From Scytalidium lignicola (taxonomy: Eukaryota > Ascomycota > Leotiomycetes), in contig NCSJ02000171.1 in the NCBI GenBank assembly GCA_002812745.2, positions 26,525-90,524 on the forward strand: a stretch of 64,000 bases of DNA, given 5' to 3'. The number at the start of each line of letters is the position of its first letter. Within the stretch, counting starts at the first letter, position 1. This document shows, one piece after another, positions 1 through 10,417 of this stretch. A model generated the notes under the pieces. The model ran no database searches. It was not told where the DNA came from and saw only the letters and a program-made list of their open reading frames with translations. Made by a program: the position numbers and the translations under genes.

Positions 1-1
1 T

Positions 2-1449
2 CCTTTTGGAAAATATGTAGCCGATGAAGCTCGATTGGAGGGCGAGTTCCGCTTTCAACATTCCAGGTTAATCGACTACAGCGAAGAGGTCGCTCTTTAT
101 AGTGGCCATGAAGCAGAAAAGGACACTTTAGATAAGGGTTATTTCACCCTCATCAAGCATGTAAATTGTATATATACCTTCCCAGACTCTCATGTCATCT
201 TAACTGACTTCATTTCTAGATATTTTAAGGCGACGGTTTACGCACGGGGTAATGGAGGTAAGTTCTACGTCTGTCAGTTCTCATATTCAAATATTGATCA
301 TGCGGAACAGGATTTTATAATAAAATATGTTTGGGGAGCGCTCGGACTTATTCTATGTAGTGTTCCAGTTTTCTTCAAAGTTCCAGGAGTGACTGCGACT
401 ACTATGGGTGATAGAACAGAAAGTTTCGTCACCAATCGAAGATTGCTATTATCAAGCTCAGATGCTTTCGGGCGTGTGATGTTCTCCTACAAGGAAATCA
501 CAGAGCTAGCCGGGTATACTTCGCGAGTTGCCACTCTTCTTGAAGTGATGGATGACATCAAAGCTGGTCATTTTGAGAAAACACTTGCTTCGGAGGGTAA
601 TACCGATGAGGTGTCGGAGCTGATGAAAGGTCGGGGTACTGTCATTGAAAGTGAGGATATCGAGTTTATCAATGTGTAAGTCTCCTGGATCTCTAGCGTA
701 TACCACATTCTAATAGTTCTAGTCCAATTATCACGCCTGGAGGAAGTATACTTGTGAGGGAATTATCATTCTCAATGAAACGTGGAGATCACGTTCTTGT
801 TGTAGGACCTAATGGATGCGGGAAATCCTCCCTTTTCCGCATCTTGGGTGGGCTGTGGCCTGTCTACGCAGGTACAGTTCGAAAGCCACCTCTTTCTCAG
901 GTTTTCTATGTACCGCAACGACCATATCTGAGTGCCGGTTCTCTTCGTGAACAAATCATTTATCCTGACTCACTACGTATAATGCGTAGCAAAGGTATAA
1001 CTGATGATGATCTTCTCGGTATCCTCCGTATCCTTGACCTTGATCATCTTGTTAGCACTTTCCCAAATGGCTGGGACGCTGAGGCAGAATGGCGCGATGT
1101 ATTGTCTGGTGGATTACAACAGCGAGTCGCGATGGCACGTCTCTTCTACAATGCGCCGAAATATGCAATTCTCGATGAATGCACTTCGAGCGTCACCTTA
1201 GAGATGGAAAAAGTCATGTACGATCATGCTAAGGCTCTTAATATCACATTAATGACTGTAAGCCACCGAAGGAGTCTGTGGAAATACCATAGTAAGATAT
1301 TGCAGTTTGATGGACAAGGTCACTACATCTTCACAACATTGGATGCGGAAAAGAGATTAGCGTTAGAGGATGAGAAGGAGGAACTAGAGTTGCAGCTGAG
1401 GCAGATTCCGGAAATAGAGAGGAGGATTGCGGAATTAACAGCCGCATAA
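2..1449 (+). CDS. Peroxisomal long-chain acyl-CoA ABC transporter, ABCD/PXA family, 3' part
   Basis: This is the C-terminal half of an ABCD-type half transporter, which imports long-chain fatty acyl-CoA into peroxisomes for beta-oxidation as a dimer. The reading frame is already open at base 2, so the 5' part lies outside the window. My model has exons 2-167, 220-257, 311-675 and 723-1449, with introns of 52, 53 and 47 bp. The first exons encode the EARLEGEFR motif and the following region typical of the last transmembrane part of ABCD proteins. The ATPase domain carries Walker A (GPNGCGKSS), the signature LSGGLQQR, Walker B (YAILDE) followed by CTSSV, and the switch histidine in TVSHR. The product ends in a short charged coiled segment. 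Family assignment is firm. I cannot tell a PXA1 from a PXA2 orthologue from this fragment. Confidence 0.9.
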
Positions 1450-2174
1450 AGTGTAGAAAATATGTATGGAGGCAAGATTTCTGGGTGTTAATTGTAATAA
1501 TGCATTGATACGGCGCCTTAGGTCACGAATAACAGGTAAAAAGACATTGTTTATGAAATACTATTGCATATATACAGCTCTTAGATAGCAATGACCCAAT
1601 CAACATTTAGTGTGCAACTTCACCGCAAATGGAATGATATGTTGCACAGTCTACCAAAACAGAATAGCCCTACATACCAAGTGAGTATCTCAATCTACTC
1701 AGGGTAATGTTGTCCATAGACTGAGTTGATTGCATATATAGCATATAACTATGTTTAGCGGTAGTAAGCTAACCAGGCTTCCTTCAATAAGCCGATTCCC
1801 TACTTTCTATATTACTCCTATAGAAGATATTTCAAGACCTGAAAGATCATGACCATAATACAACAAAGATATTTGTTTCTTCTCACTCCTGGGTATCCAT
1901 TAAACCAAAAATCCACCATCCATATTTATATGCAGAAATATGAAAATTAAACCCGAAGCTATAAAATTAATCAGAGAGTCATAAAGCCGTAACTTCATGC
2001 CTAGCCAAAATTCAAGCACCTTTTCTACGGTACTTAGGACCTTTTTTGAAGGATCTTAACCAATACCAAGGCTAATCCCACAGAAGACTTAAGCTCGCCT
2101 TTCATTCCACTTAGCAGTTATTAAAATGATGTCTATACAGGGAATAGAGTCGTCGTTTGAAGCCTTTAAAGTGA
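1450..2174. other. Intergenic, convergent 3' flanks
   Basis: AT-rich sequence between two convergent genes. I see no open frame with coding character, no tRNA-like element and no repeat here. It probably holds both 3' untranslated regions. Confidence 0.6.
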
Positions 2175-2852
2175 TCAACTCCCTATAGACGCAGATGCAG
2201 AACCAGAAACCTCTAAGCTAGAAACATTCGTAGTTGTTGCCGATCCACCCGTTATCTCTTGCGATTCAGCATGTGGTTGTGCAACCTCGGAATTCTTTCC
2301 TTCACCATCTAATTGACTTGTGCCTCCCATCGCAGTATCGCCATCCTGATCTCTAGGCGTGTCTGTTTCGCCTGCATGTGGAACGGGCGCATCCGCAGCA
2401 GGGACCGAATCATGGCCGGCATCATGCTCTCCGCCATGTTCTTCATCAGTATCACTCTCCGTCTCCGTACTCCACTCACTATCCCCCTCACTTCCCTCTT
2501 CAACCAACCTTAAAGTCTCCTCCACTACCAAAAAGTCCCTCTCTAACATCTCCGCCCAATTCTGCACATCCCCCAACTCCTTGACTTTCCTGCCTCCCTC
2601 GGCCGCCAGTTTCTTCAGCCTCTCCGTCTCCTTTCTCAATCCATCCGTAGCTTTGACTAGATCTTTCTGTTGCTTATCTAGCACGGCTGAGTTGGCGTGG
2701 AGGTTTTGCGCTCGCGATCGTAGGTTGGCGTCTAGAGATGAGCCGATATTGCTCATTGAAGCCTCGAGCGCAGCGCGGGCTTCAGCAACTTGTCGCGCCG
2801 ATTCGGGGACCGGCGATCGGGGAGAAGTTGGTTGGGAAGAGGAGGATGCCAT
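2175..2852 (-). CDS. BLOC-1 subunit 1-like protein (GCN5L1/BLOS1 family)
   Basis: A single-exon gene of 225 residues. The central part (about residues 20-125) is a predicted coiled coil that ends with a segment reading ELGDVQNWAEMLERDF. This is the hallmark of the GCN5L1/BLOS1 family, whose human member has a closely similar KEIGDVENWA stretch. BLOC-1 acts in endosomal sorting and, in fungi, in endosome maturation. The C-terminal 100 residues are acidic, rich in Ser, Asp and Glu and of low complexity, and are not part of the family core. The start at 2852 is the first ATG of the frame and is followed by a Ser-rich leader. The gene lies head-to-tail downstream of eS8. The fold is well supported, but the exact subunit identity is inferred from one motif. 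Confidence 0.75.
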   Translation of the reverse strand: MASSSSQPTSPRSPVPESARQVAEARAALEASMSNIGSSLDANLRSRAQNLHANSAVLDKQQKDLVKATDGLRKETERLKKLAAEGGRKVKELGDVQNWAEMLERDFLVVEETLRLVEEGSEGDSEWSTETESDTDEEHGGEHDAGHDSVPAADAPVPHAGETDTPRDQDGDTAMGGTSQLDGEGKNSEVAQPHAESQEITGGSATTTNVSSLEVSGSASASIGS

Positions 2853-3328
2853 TTTAATTCGTGATATTGCTCTCTCCCTCTTTGATGGTATTTCTGTATA
2901 TAAGTGAGGGGTAGCTTGCGCCTATGACAAGCGTCTGCTTTAATGCGCAATCCAGTAACTAAGTAAATCCGTGTTTTATAATGGTTCAAAATTTAGAGAG
3001 CATTAGATATCTATGATAAGTTGAATACTTGGTGAGAAGTGATGCTGTAGGAAAGTGCAGCTGCTAGGTTTTAACTTGTTAATCAAAGGTAGAGCTCCTC
3101 GCTGCGGGGTAGCCAATCAAGCATTGACCGGGGTATCTCTGTTACTTCTTCTCTCTTCTGCTACGAATATCACTCATTCATATTAGAGATATATAGGACA
3201 TAGTGCTTTCTTAAATTTATATGATGTATTTTTTTCCTGACCGTCATGTTATATAAAAAGCTAAGAAAGTAGCCCTTTTTGATGTGTCTACAGAAGTACC
3301 CACATACGCCAAATGCAGATGAAATAAT
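2853..3328. other. Intergenic between eS8 and the BLOC-1-like gene
   Basis: AT-rich, with no supported gene. It should hold the eS8 3' untranslated region and the promoter of the BLOC-1-like gene. Confidence 0.5.
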
Positions 3329-4129
3329 CTACCTGCGGAGTTGACGTTGGTAGAAAGCCAATTCCTCGCCTTCCAGAATGTAACCATCGACACGTCCGCT
3401 TTGTCCGGGTCTAGATGAAACAACAGCGTACAGACGACCAGCCTCGAACTGCCTCTCAAGAGCCGCCTCAACCTTTCCTTGAGCAGCAATTCGCTCAGCC
3501 TGCTTCTTCTCAACAGACTTGCTCTTCTTCTCTTGCTCAGTTTGTTCACCAGCCTTCTGTTGGCGTCTTCGTCCCAAGGTTACTCCGTAGTGGGCCTCGT
3601 ACCATTGTCTGAATGGTGCGGCATCGACTTGGACAACGGCTATCGTGCGTAAGTATCCATTTGTAGCTAATTCTCATGGATATGAATGTCTAAATACGAA
3701 CCTGACTTGGTAAGGGTGTTTGTTCGCACCAACTCGTTGTTGGAAGGATGGAAGGCGACAACAATAACACGGACCTTTCGCGCAATGCCCTCGGAACCCC
3801 ACTGGTAAGGAGAAGCATTAGTTTCCTTCAAGATGTATGTCACAGGTGGTATAGGGGACCTACCGAGAAGTTACCGGCTTCAAGGCGCAGGGCACGGTAC
3901 TTGCGGTTACCACCACGGGTACGGACAAGATGGATTCTCTTTGTTCCGATACGGGTGCCCGCTTCTTGTCGACCGGCTTCGAAAACGCGCTTCTTCCCTG
4001 ATGAAATATTTAGTCTTCAGGTCGGAACATGATGTCAAATGACACATGGGTTTTCTACTACGCACGGTAATAGGATCTCTTAGCACCAGTAGCGGCGCGC
4101 TTGTGACGACTATCACGGCTGATACCCAT
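3329..4129 (-). CDS. rps8: 40S ribosomal protein eS8 (RPS8)
   Basis: Small-subunit ribosomal protein eS8, 202 residues, on the minus strand. Exons are 4066-4129, 3864-3997, 3702-3801 and 3329-3639, with introns of 68, 62 and 62 bp. Coding length is 609 nt. The start [11 protein letters not shown] and the internal blocks [33 protein letters not shown] and [11 protein letters not shown] are diagnostic of the family. The last intron uses the GATAG acceptor at 3640-3641, because the upstream option adds an extra residue to the conserved TKSAVVQVDA block. A CTACAG acceptor lies 11 nt before the ATG, so a further intron in the 5' leader is possible. It is divergent from the SDHAF4 gene. Confidence 0.97.
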
Positions 4130-5218
4130 GATTGCGGTTTCTGTAGATAATCAAAAATGTTAGCAAATCTGAGATCAAGCGGGCGAAAGGCTAGAAAGGT
4201 AGATAAGGTTCAAAAACGTGGAATGATACTTAGAAGCTCGCCAGATCCATCAAAAATACAACTGCAAGTAATCATCGGTCAAGAGGAACTCCATATGAAT
4301 TTCCTAGGACTGAGTTTCTGTTGGACCTCACAGACAATTCCCACACGATTCATTCTTGCTTGCATTGTCGATGGTCGAGGTTGCTTCAATCGCATCATCC
4401 CTAGTCTTTCTATCTCAATCTGGAGCATACGGACCTGATGATTCGAAGGTTCACCAGAACAATCGTTGTTGTCGAGCGTTGGTCGTTGGAGTCAAGTTCG
4501 CCGGAATTTGAATTTCGAACAAATGGAAATTTACAAGAGCCAATGCTAAGCGAGAGTTAAGAGTGTGATCACGTGCAAAATAGGGCTTAACAACATCCAC
4601 TTCTGCCTCAATCGCAAGGCATCAATATCAAAGAGGCTCAGAGGCTGCGAGGGAACTTATCAACAAGTTACTCATAATTAACTTAAGGCAAAGTACCTTA
4701 CGTATGATGGTGAAGCAACTTCTATTCTGATCTTCATAACCCTTACTCTCCTCCCCCATTTCTTCCAAAATACTGCTCTGGACCTACCATTTTTGAGAGT
4801 ATTGTTCAATTAAATCTCTTAATTTAGCAACCCTTCTGCACAGTAATATGTTAATCTAGAGTTGTTTTACTTCTCTCTTATTTGCTAGCCTTGGTAAGGA
4901 AATTAATAGATTATTACTGTCCTTTGCCAGATTTTCTTACAGTAGTCACCCCGCTGAGCTCGAACCGGGCTACTCCTGTTTAGTACGAGATCCGCATACC
5001 GCCCGGCAGAATGATTCCGGGAGTTACATAATCCCGATGATCTCGGAAGTTCAACAACACCGTTCGATCCTTTAATCCAGCTTAGCACAAGAACTGGACT
5101 TGCAAATACAGATCCTATAGATAGTGCAGCTCATATACAATCAGGTCTTATTAATTCCCAAAGCCAAAGCACATTCATTATTGTCAGATATATCTACATC
5201 AGCAATCAGCAATCCGCA
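4130..5218. promoter_or_regulatory. Divergent promoter region, eS8 / SDHAF4
   Basis: About 1.1 kb between two divergent starts. It contains an ATCACGTG box at 4568-4575 next to TAGGGCTTA, a combination also seen as CACGTGAT plus CCCTA upstream of eS6. A GC-rich patch lies at roughly 4930-5080 and is discussed as a finding. I see no supported protein gene. Confidence 0.45.
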
Positions 5219-5713
5219 ATGTCTCGCCTCCCACCACGCTTCCTCCTTCCCTCCTTCCGCCGCACTTTCACGACCACTATCCGAGCCCGCGCTCAGCTCC
5301 CCTTTAAATCTGGCCCAGCACCGCCACGCCTCCCACCAGAAGAACAAGAAGAGTACGAGCGCCTCGTGCGAGCCTCGACAGGAGCATTTAGCACACCAAG
5401 ACCAATAGACTCATCTTCCACAAACTCAGACTCACAAGCGGCAAGACGCACACCACCGCAAATAAATCAATCCCCCAATTCTTCGCCGTCTTCATCCACA
5501 GCAGAGTCTGCCAGCAAGGATGATTTACCCCCGAGTCTTGTAGCCAATGGTGAAGGCGATGAGCTCCACCCGGATATTAGACAAGGAGCAAGGCCTGAAT
5601 TCGAGGGCGATGTTAATCCTAAGACCGGGGAGGTGGGTGGCCCGAAGAATGAGCCATTAAGGTGGGGAGGAGACGGAGATTGGAGTTATAATGGGCGTGT
5701 AACCGATTTTTGA
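5219..5713 (+). CDS. SDHAF4: Succinate dehydrogenase assembly factor 4 (SDHAF4/Sdh8)
   Basis: A single-exon gene of 164 residues. The C-terminal 50 residues carry the DUF1674 signature: HPDIRQG, then FEGDVNPKTGEVGGPKNEPL, then GDWSYNGRVTDF at the very end. This family binds the flavinated SDH1 subunit in the mitochondrial matrix before it joins SDH2, and protects it from off-pathway oxidation. The first 30 residues are rich in Arg, Ser and Leu without acids (MSRLPPRFLLPSFRRTF), as expected of a mitochondrial targeting presequence. The Ser/Pro-rich middle part makes the protein somewhat longer than animal members. The gene converges on RXT3, with 257 bp between the stops. Confidence 0.95.
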   Translation: MSRLPPRFLLPSFRRTFTTTIRARAQLPFKSGPAPPRLPPEEQEEYERLVRASTGAFSTPRPIDSSSTNSDSQAARRTPPQINQSPNSSPSSSTAESASKDDLPPSLVANGEGDELHPDIRQGARPEFEGDVNPKTGEVGGPKNEPLRWGGDGDWSYNGRVTDF

Positions 5714-5970
5714 AGAACGTTAGAATTGGACCAACGACCAGAAAGGGAATATGTATCATATTATATGAATAATGTACAGTATGATGGATTTGCTACTAAT
5801 TACAATGTAACCAAGAAGTATTGGAGTATAAATAATAAAGAGGGATATATCTGAAATTCTAGCAGACAATAGCTATACTGCGCTATATGACGCACTCCAA
5901 CCCCTACTCTACAGTTCGTAAACTCCTAATACACAAAACCTCCCATTAGAAGGGTGTAACCTAACACACC

Positions 5971-8900
5971 TTATGCCACAGAGACAGGCACATTAGTAGC
6001 TATCTCCTCCTTAGCAGACCCATCCATTACATCATCTACCCTCTCGCTCGCGGCCCCGTTTTCTTTTGCCGCCCCTTCATCGGGCTGTTTCTCCTTGTTC
6101 CCCTTCTTCCACCAACTCTTCATACCTAAACCCTTAATATTCCCACTAGGCTCTAATACTCCCTCGGGTTCAGAGGCTCCTTCACCCCTGACAAAACTCT
6201 CTTTAAACCCATTACTATACCCATTTATCCTGTTATTTCCATTAACGATCAAATCCCTCCATCCCTCCTCTGCCTCCAGCTCGGCATCTTCCAGTTCTCT
6301 GCTTCTGGCAAGACCGCTACGTGAGATATTACTGTCGACACCATCGACCCATTTGATACTCATGATCATGAAACTGAGTCCGTCGTGCGTGCTAGTCCAA
6401 CCGTCGTGTTTACCACCCCATTCACGAGACCGTATGCCGAATCTAGTTGTACTCGAGTATTTCTCTAGAGCGGGTAGGATGAGCACTGTGACATGTAGAT
6501 CTAGCTTTGGGGGCGCGGGCATTGGACCTTTCGCGGGGGGTGAAGTTAATGTCGTCCCATCTTCTGGTTGGACTGGGCCTTTTACAGCATGGCTTTTAGA
6601 AGAACTATCATCTAACTCTAAGCCTAGAAGACTGACGTCAACATCTTCAGGCCACTCCCCGCGGAACCAGCCTTGATGGATGCAGGCAGCAATTATATCT
6701 GAGTCATCAGTATAGATGTCTGTACCCCACACACCTCGGCGAGCGGTGATTTCCTCTCTAGAAGTTGGTGAGAGGTAAATATGAGGCACCTTAATAGTAA
6801 AAGTGCAATTTTCTTGCCCCTCAAACCTTGGCAGAGGAAGGGATGTACTGGCAAAACCACGTGATTCGTGAAGAGAGCGTCCAGGCGACGGAACACCTCT
6901 AGGTTTAAGAATAGCTTGGTAGTAACCATGTCCCAGATGGTTCCGAGCCAGATGTGCAACGGAATCAAGGACTGGTTGTGAACGAATGGTTGTTTTCGGC
7001 AGTGGAATAACTAAGTTCACGGGCTCTGGAGGCTTCACAGGAGTAATGACATGGTGGTGATGTCTAGGTATATGGTGATGGTGGAGAATAGGAGTTGCAA
7101 TATCCGGATAGGAGGGGGAGCCTGGGGACGCTTTAGCACCTTTTGATGGTTGCAAGCTGCCTTGTAATGGAGATAATCCTTCATCCGGGCCATCTGGCCG
7201 ATGGTGATGGTGGTGGTGACTAGTTTGTGAATTTAGTTCCTTGACTGGAGATTGAAGTAAAGAGACATACTGATGGTGATGGTGACTTGGGTGATGGTGA
7301 TGAAGTTTGGTGCGTTTCGCTCGGCTACTAGGAGTTAATCGACCGTTGCTGCTTTCATCGTCTCCTTTGCTATCCTCCTCTTTTAGTTTCCTCCGTCTAA
7401 CACCCCCTCCTCTTGAGGAGGTGCGTGCAAGGCCATGCCCACCATTTCTTTCTGTTGGTGAATCCTGCAGTAGGAGACCGTCAAGGTCTTCACGTCGTAA
7501 TTGCGACGAATTTAGGAACGGCAGTCCTTGTGCACTGGTAGTACTTGGACTCGAAATACTCAGGGAACTGCCTACTCCACTACCAATACCAGAGAACATC
7601 CTTCCAAACTCGCTCTTGATGCCAGGCTCACCACCTGGGACACCTGGCTGGGGTTGTGCACCCTGGACTGCCTGTGGAAGCGGTGAAGCCCGCCCCTTTC
7701 GGTTAATTTCTTGCACTCCCAAGAATCCTCGTTGTTGCATCTGTTGAGGATCTTCGGCGGTTCTCCTAGTAGGCGATTCTTGCGGTTGATACTGTCCATT
7801 TGGCCTGGATGTGCCGTATACAGGTTGCTGTAACTGCTGCTGTTGTTGCCGCTGCTGCTGTGCTAAACGCTGATGCTCTTGAATGGAAACATCAAGATGG
7901 GAAGCAGGAGGAGAAATATGTTGTGGCGGCATTGATGCCGGTTGAAGGCTGGGAGGATGGCGAGGATCATTTGCTGGATAAGCTGAAGGGCCAGAATACT
8001 GTCTAGTGGGGGTATTGTATTCGTGTCCGTTCATACGTGGTGGTTGCTCTTGGACCCGCCTTTCCGAGGCTGTATTTGGTCTCTGATGTTCATATCCAGA
8101 GCGCATCCATGCAGGTTGCTCTCGTGGCTCAGGTGGCCGATTATAACCACCTTGAGAGTTTCGCTGTGCCATCTGATGTGGATACTCTTGATGTACACTA
8201 GCAGAGCGTTCAATTCTCTCACGTTCTTCCCGTTCTCTTTGGATAGTCTCTCTTTCCAATCTCTCGCGCTCGGCATAAGCATAGGCTTGATCTAGATCTT
8301 GTCTTTCTATGAAAGTAGATGGCCGCTGATACAGTGCATCATTCCTCACAGGGCGTTCTAGGGGCCGACTGGTATTTTCCACCCTTCTTCCGAAAGAATC
8401 GCTATGAATCGGCGTGCGGGATGTATCTGCTAAGCGTGACTGCGGGCCATTAAACGCCGGTTGACTATTTGGTCGAGGAGGAATGGCTGTATTGGGGACT
8501 CGGACGGGGCCAGTATCCCTCCTCTCATCAGCAACTGAAACTGATTGAGCCTGGGTTGTCCTTTCTCTATATTGTTGAGGTGTGTTATATTGATGTGTGT
8601 CAGGACTTGCAAAATGCCCACCAGGAGGGGAACCCGCGGAATTAACCCTATTATCCCGCGCCCCATATGGTCTCTGGTGTTCAGGGGTTTGAGGGCGTCG
8701 GAATGGGGTATAATCGGAACTCGCGGTATTTGTGCGAGGAGATGCATGTGTTGGGCCTGGAAATAAAACTGTTGGTTGAGCAGTCGTGCTCACTGGAGAA
8801 GCATATTGAGATGGGGCTTGCTCTCTTGCTGCAGGTGGTCCGCCAAGCATGGACGAAATCGACATGCTACTCCCACCATTATTCGGCGGTCTTATCCCTG

Positions 8901-9318
8901 GTAGAGACGGCAGCTCTCGACCAGATGGAAACGTTGTCGGAGGTCCAACAGATACAGGTGGAGCACGTGGTGGTGGTGGGCCATATGATTGTGAGTCGTG
9001 CCGTGGGGAGTGTTGAAGGGATCGCTCCTGCGGCGACGAAGGTGGAGGCATTCGATTTGAGACATGGCCTATCGATGAAGCACTCTGATGGCGTGAGTGT
9101 CCCTGTCCTCCAGCCTCTGACCCATAAGACCTTTGTGGTTGTTGATAGAATGAAGGATCGGAAGGTCGACGTTGGTGTTCTGCATAAGTCGGAGAATTCT
9201 GAGGATGCGACGATGGAGGATACGAAGATTGAGTGGAAGATGGATGAAGAGGACTTCGTCCATAAGATGACGTAGTATCTCGCGAAAATGGATATTGCGG
9301 TTGTCTTCTTGGGTCCAT
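5971..9318 (-). CDS. RXT3: RXT3-like subunit of the Rpd3L histone deacetylase complex
   Basis: A single-exon gene of about 1115 residues from the ATG at 9318. An in-frame ATG at 9357 would add 13 residues, but the downstream start reading MDPRRQPQYPFSR looks more typical. The conserved RXT3 domain is near residues 775-960 and includes YYQAILKPRGVPSPGRS, FTIKVPHIYL, and the block from RRGVWGTDIYTDDSDII to ACIHQGWFRGEW. In yeast Rxt3 belongs to the large Rpd3 deacetylase complex, a nuclear co-repressor. The first 650 residues are disordered, rich in Pro, Ser, Gln and Arg, with a poly-Gln stretch (+ strand 7820-7865). Three clusters of consecutive histidines precede the domain. A nuclear localisation-like RTKLHHHH follows a KRTK patch. 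The protein is far longer than the yeast one, as seen in other filamentous fungi. Confidence 0.9.
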   Translation of the reverse strand: MDPRRQPQYPFSRDTTSSYGRSPLHPSSTQSSYPPSSHPQNSPTYAEHQRRPSDPSFYQQPQRSYGSEAGGQGHSRHQSASSIGHVSNRMPPPSSPQERSLQHSPRHDSQSYGPPPPRAPPVSVGPPTTFPSGRELPSLPGIRPPNNGGSSMSISSMLGGPPAAREQAPSQYASPVSTTAQPTVLFPGPTHASPRTNTASSDYTPFRRPQTPEHQRPYGARDNRVNSAGSPPGGHFASPDTHQYNTPQQYRERTTQAQSVSVADERRDTGPVRVPNTAIPPRPNSQPAFNGPQSRLADTSRTPIHSDSFGRRVENTSRPLERPVRNDALYQRPSTFIERQDLDQAYAYAERERLERETIQREREERERIERSASVHQEYPHQMAQRNSQGGYNRPPEPREQPAWMRSGYEHQRPNTASERRVQEQPPRMNGHEYNTPTRQYSGPSAYPANDPRHPPSLQPASMPPQHISPPASHLDVSIQEHQRLAQQQRQQQQQLQQPVYGTSRPNGQYQPQESPTRRTAEDPQQMQQRGFLGVQEINRKGRASPLPQAVQGAQPQPGVPGGEPGIKSEFGRMFSGIGSGVGSSLSISSPSTTSAQGLPFLNSSQLRREDLDGLLLQDSPTERNGGHGLARTSSRGGGVRRRKLKEEDSKGDDESSNGRLTPSSRAKRTKLHHHHPSHHHHQYVSLLQSPVKELNSQTSHHHHHHRPDGPDEGLSPLQGSLQPSKGAKASPGSPSYPDIATPILHHHHIPRHHHHVITPVKPPEPVNLVIPLPKTTIRSQPVLDSVAHLARNHLGHGYYQAILKPRGVPSPGRSLHESRGFASTSLPLPRFEGQENCTFTIKVPHIYLSPTSREEITARRGVWGTDIYTDDSDIIAACIHQGWFRGEWPEDVDVSLLGLELDDSSSKSHAVKGPVQPEDGTTLTSPPAKGPMPAPPKLDLHVTVLILPALEKYSSTTRFGIRSREWGGKHDGWTSTHDGLSFMIMSIKWVDGVDSNISRSGLARSRELEDAELEAEEGWRDLIVNGNNRINGYSNGFKESFVRGEGASEPEGVLEPSGNIKGLGMKSWWKKGNKEKQPDEGAAKENGAASERVDDVMDGSAKEEIATNVPVSVA
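7043..7305 (-). repeat. Histidine-codon repeats inside RXT3
   Basis: Three groups of His codons, seen as GTGATG/GTGGTG runs on the + strand at about 7043-7084, 7196-7222 and 7267-7305. Each encodes one or two runs of four to six histidines. The runs are interrupted by Pro and Arg and lie just N-terminal to the conserved domain. Confidence 0.85.
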
Positions 9319-10417
9319 GGTGTTGAGGATCAGCAGCGCTCTGCTAGATGTTGTCATCCACGAGGAGAATTTTACGCGAAACTGTGTGGTTGATGTGCTG
9401 TCTTGCTTCTAGGTCTGAAATGCTGAGTCTTATATAATCTGAAGCTTGTTACCCGTTAGCTTTGAGACCTATAATGTGCAGGAGCTTGCAGATAGCTAAC
9501 CCAAGCTCAAAAGGCGGAGAGCAGACAGGCCAACGCACACAACAGAAGTCAGTCTACACGCGCATCAACAGAACCATCACAGCATGTGGATAATGGAGCC
9601 GAGGTTGGTATACTGTATAGTCGTGATGAGGAGCAGATGCGCCAGTGGGAGAAGGTTCGCAGATGTCGCTGAGGCGGTGGTGGATGGAGGAGGTTGAAGT
9701 TTGCACATGCTGCCAGAAATGGATGGGTTGCCGGTATGGGAGCAGGACAACGGCACGCGCTTGCAGATTTGCGGCATCACTGACATCCTGGGGCACAACA
9801 TCTGCATTAGCGCCGCTAGCGTCGCTGAGAAAGGCACTTGCATTTCCACCCCATGGATAAATCGGGGCTAGCTCCACCCTAGCGCCAGAGCTTATTTTGG
9901 ACTTACGGACACGGGAAAAGTGCCCGAGAGCTTCGGATTCGGACGCGGCAAACGTCGTCATCACCTAATACACGCGCGGGCCATAGACGACCATAACCGC
10001 CTCATCCAACGACCACGACGGTGAAAGAGGGAGGAAATGCAGTAGCAATAAGTATTACAGTATCTAGAAGGATATCTTCTGTGTTGTGCGGTACCTGCGT
10101 CGGAAATAGGAGCCTTATCGAGTCGACTTGAGAAACCCTGTTTCTGGGCCTCTCTCGTATGAGCAGGATCCCGAAGAAACACCCGGCTACCAGCTGGTGA
10201 TACAATATTACCATCAAACGTTCGGAAGAACCGTTATTTGTACGTCTGCGGAGCTATATCCGTTTCAAACAGTCTAGCAGAGATCAAGGAAGTGCTTATC
10301 GGACGGACACGAGTGGAAGAAGCTCTTGCGGTGGGAGGAGGATTCACCTTCAATTAGCTACTACATACTTATTCTAAGGCCTTTGCCTATATAATTCCAT
10401 ACTATAAATGGGTGCTT
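9319..10417. other. Divergent spacer RXT3 / BTN1, with unresolved coding-like stretch
   Basis: About 1.1 kb between divergent starts. The middle (about 9550-10240) is less AT-rich than other spacers in the window and has overlapping open frames on both strands. See the separate uncertain entry for 9554-9964. Confidence 0.4.
9554..9964 (-). CDS. Possible hypothetical protein, unresolved
   Basis: An open frame of 136 residues from ATG to stop in a relatively GC-rich stretch. I do not recognise the product and see no domain, signal peptide or membrane segment. Upstream on the same strand are two further open stretches that read like protein: one around 10110-10240 containing RTFDGNIVSPAGSRVFLRDP, and one around 10240-10345. 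A spliced gene covering 9554-10345 is conceivable, but I could not find a junction set that is clearly right. The antisense frame at 9645-9860 is also open, so this may be compositional chance. Confidence 0.2.
   Translation of the reverse strand: MMTTFAASESEALGHFSRVRKSKISSGARVELAPIYPWGGNASAFLSDASGANADVVPQDVSDAANLQARAVVLLPYRQPIHFWQHVQTSTSSIHHRLSDICEPSPTGASAPHHDYTVYQPRLHYPHAVMVLLMRV

Noticed and set aside
4930..5088. A true tRNA or 5S rRNA gene in the GC-rich patch
   Set aside because: The T-arm next to the B-box-like sequence does not pair, no acceptor stem is found, and the terminal stem expected of 5S is missing. It is kept only as a low-interest finding.
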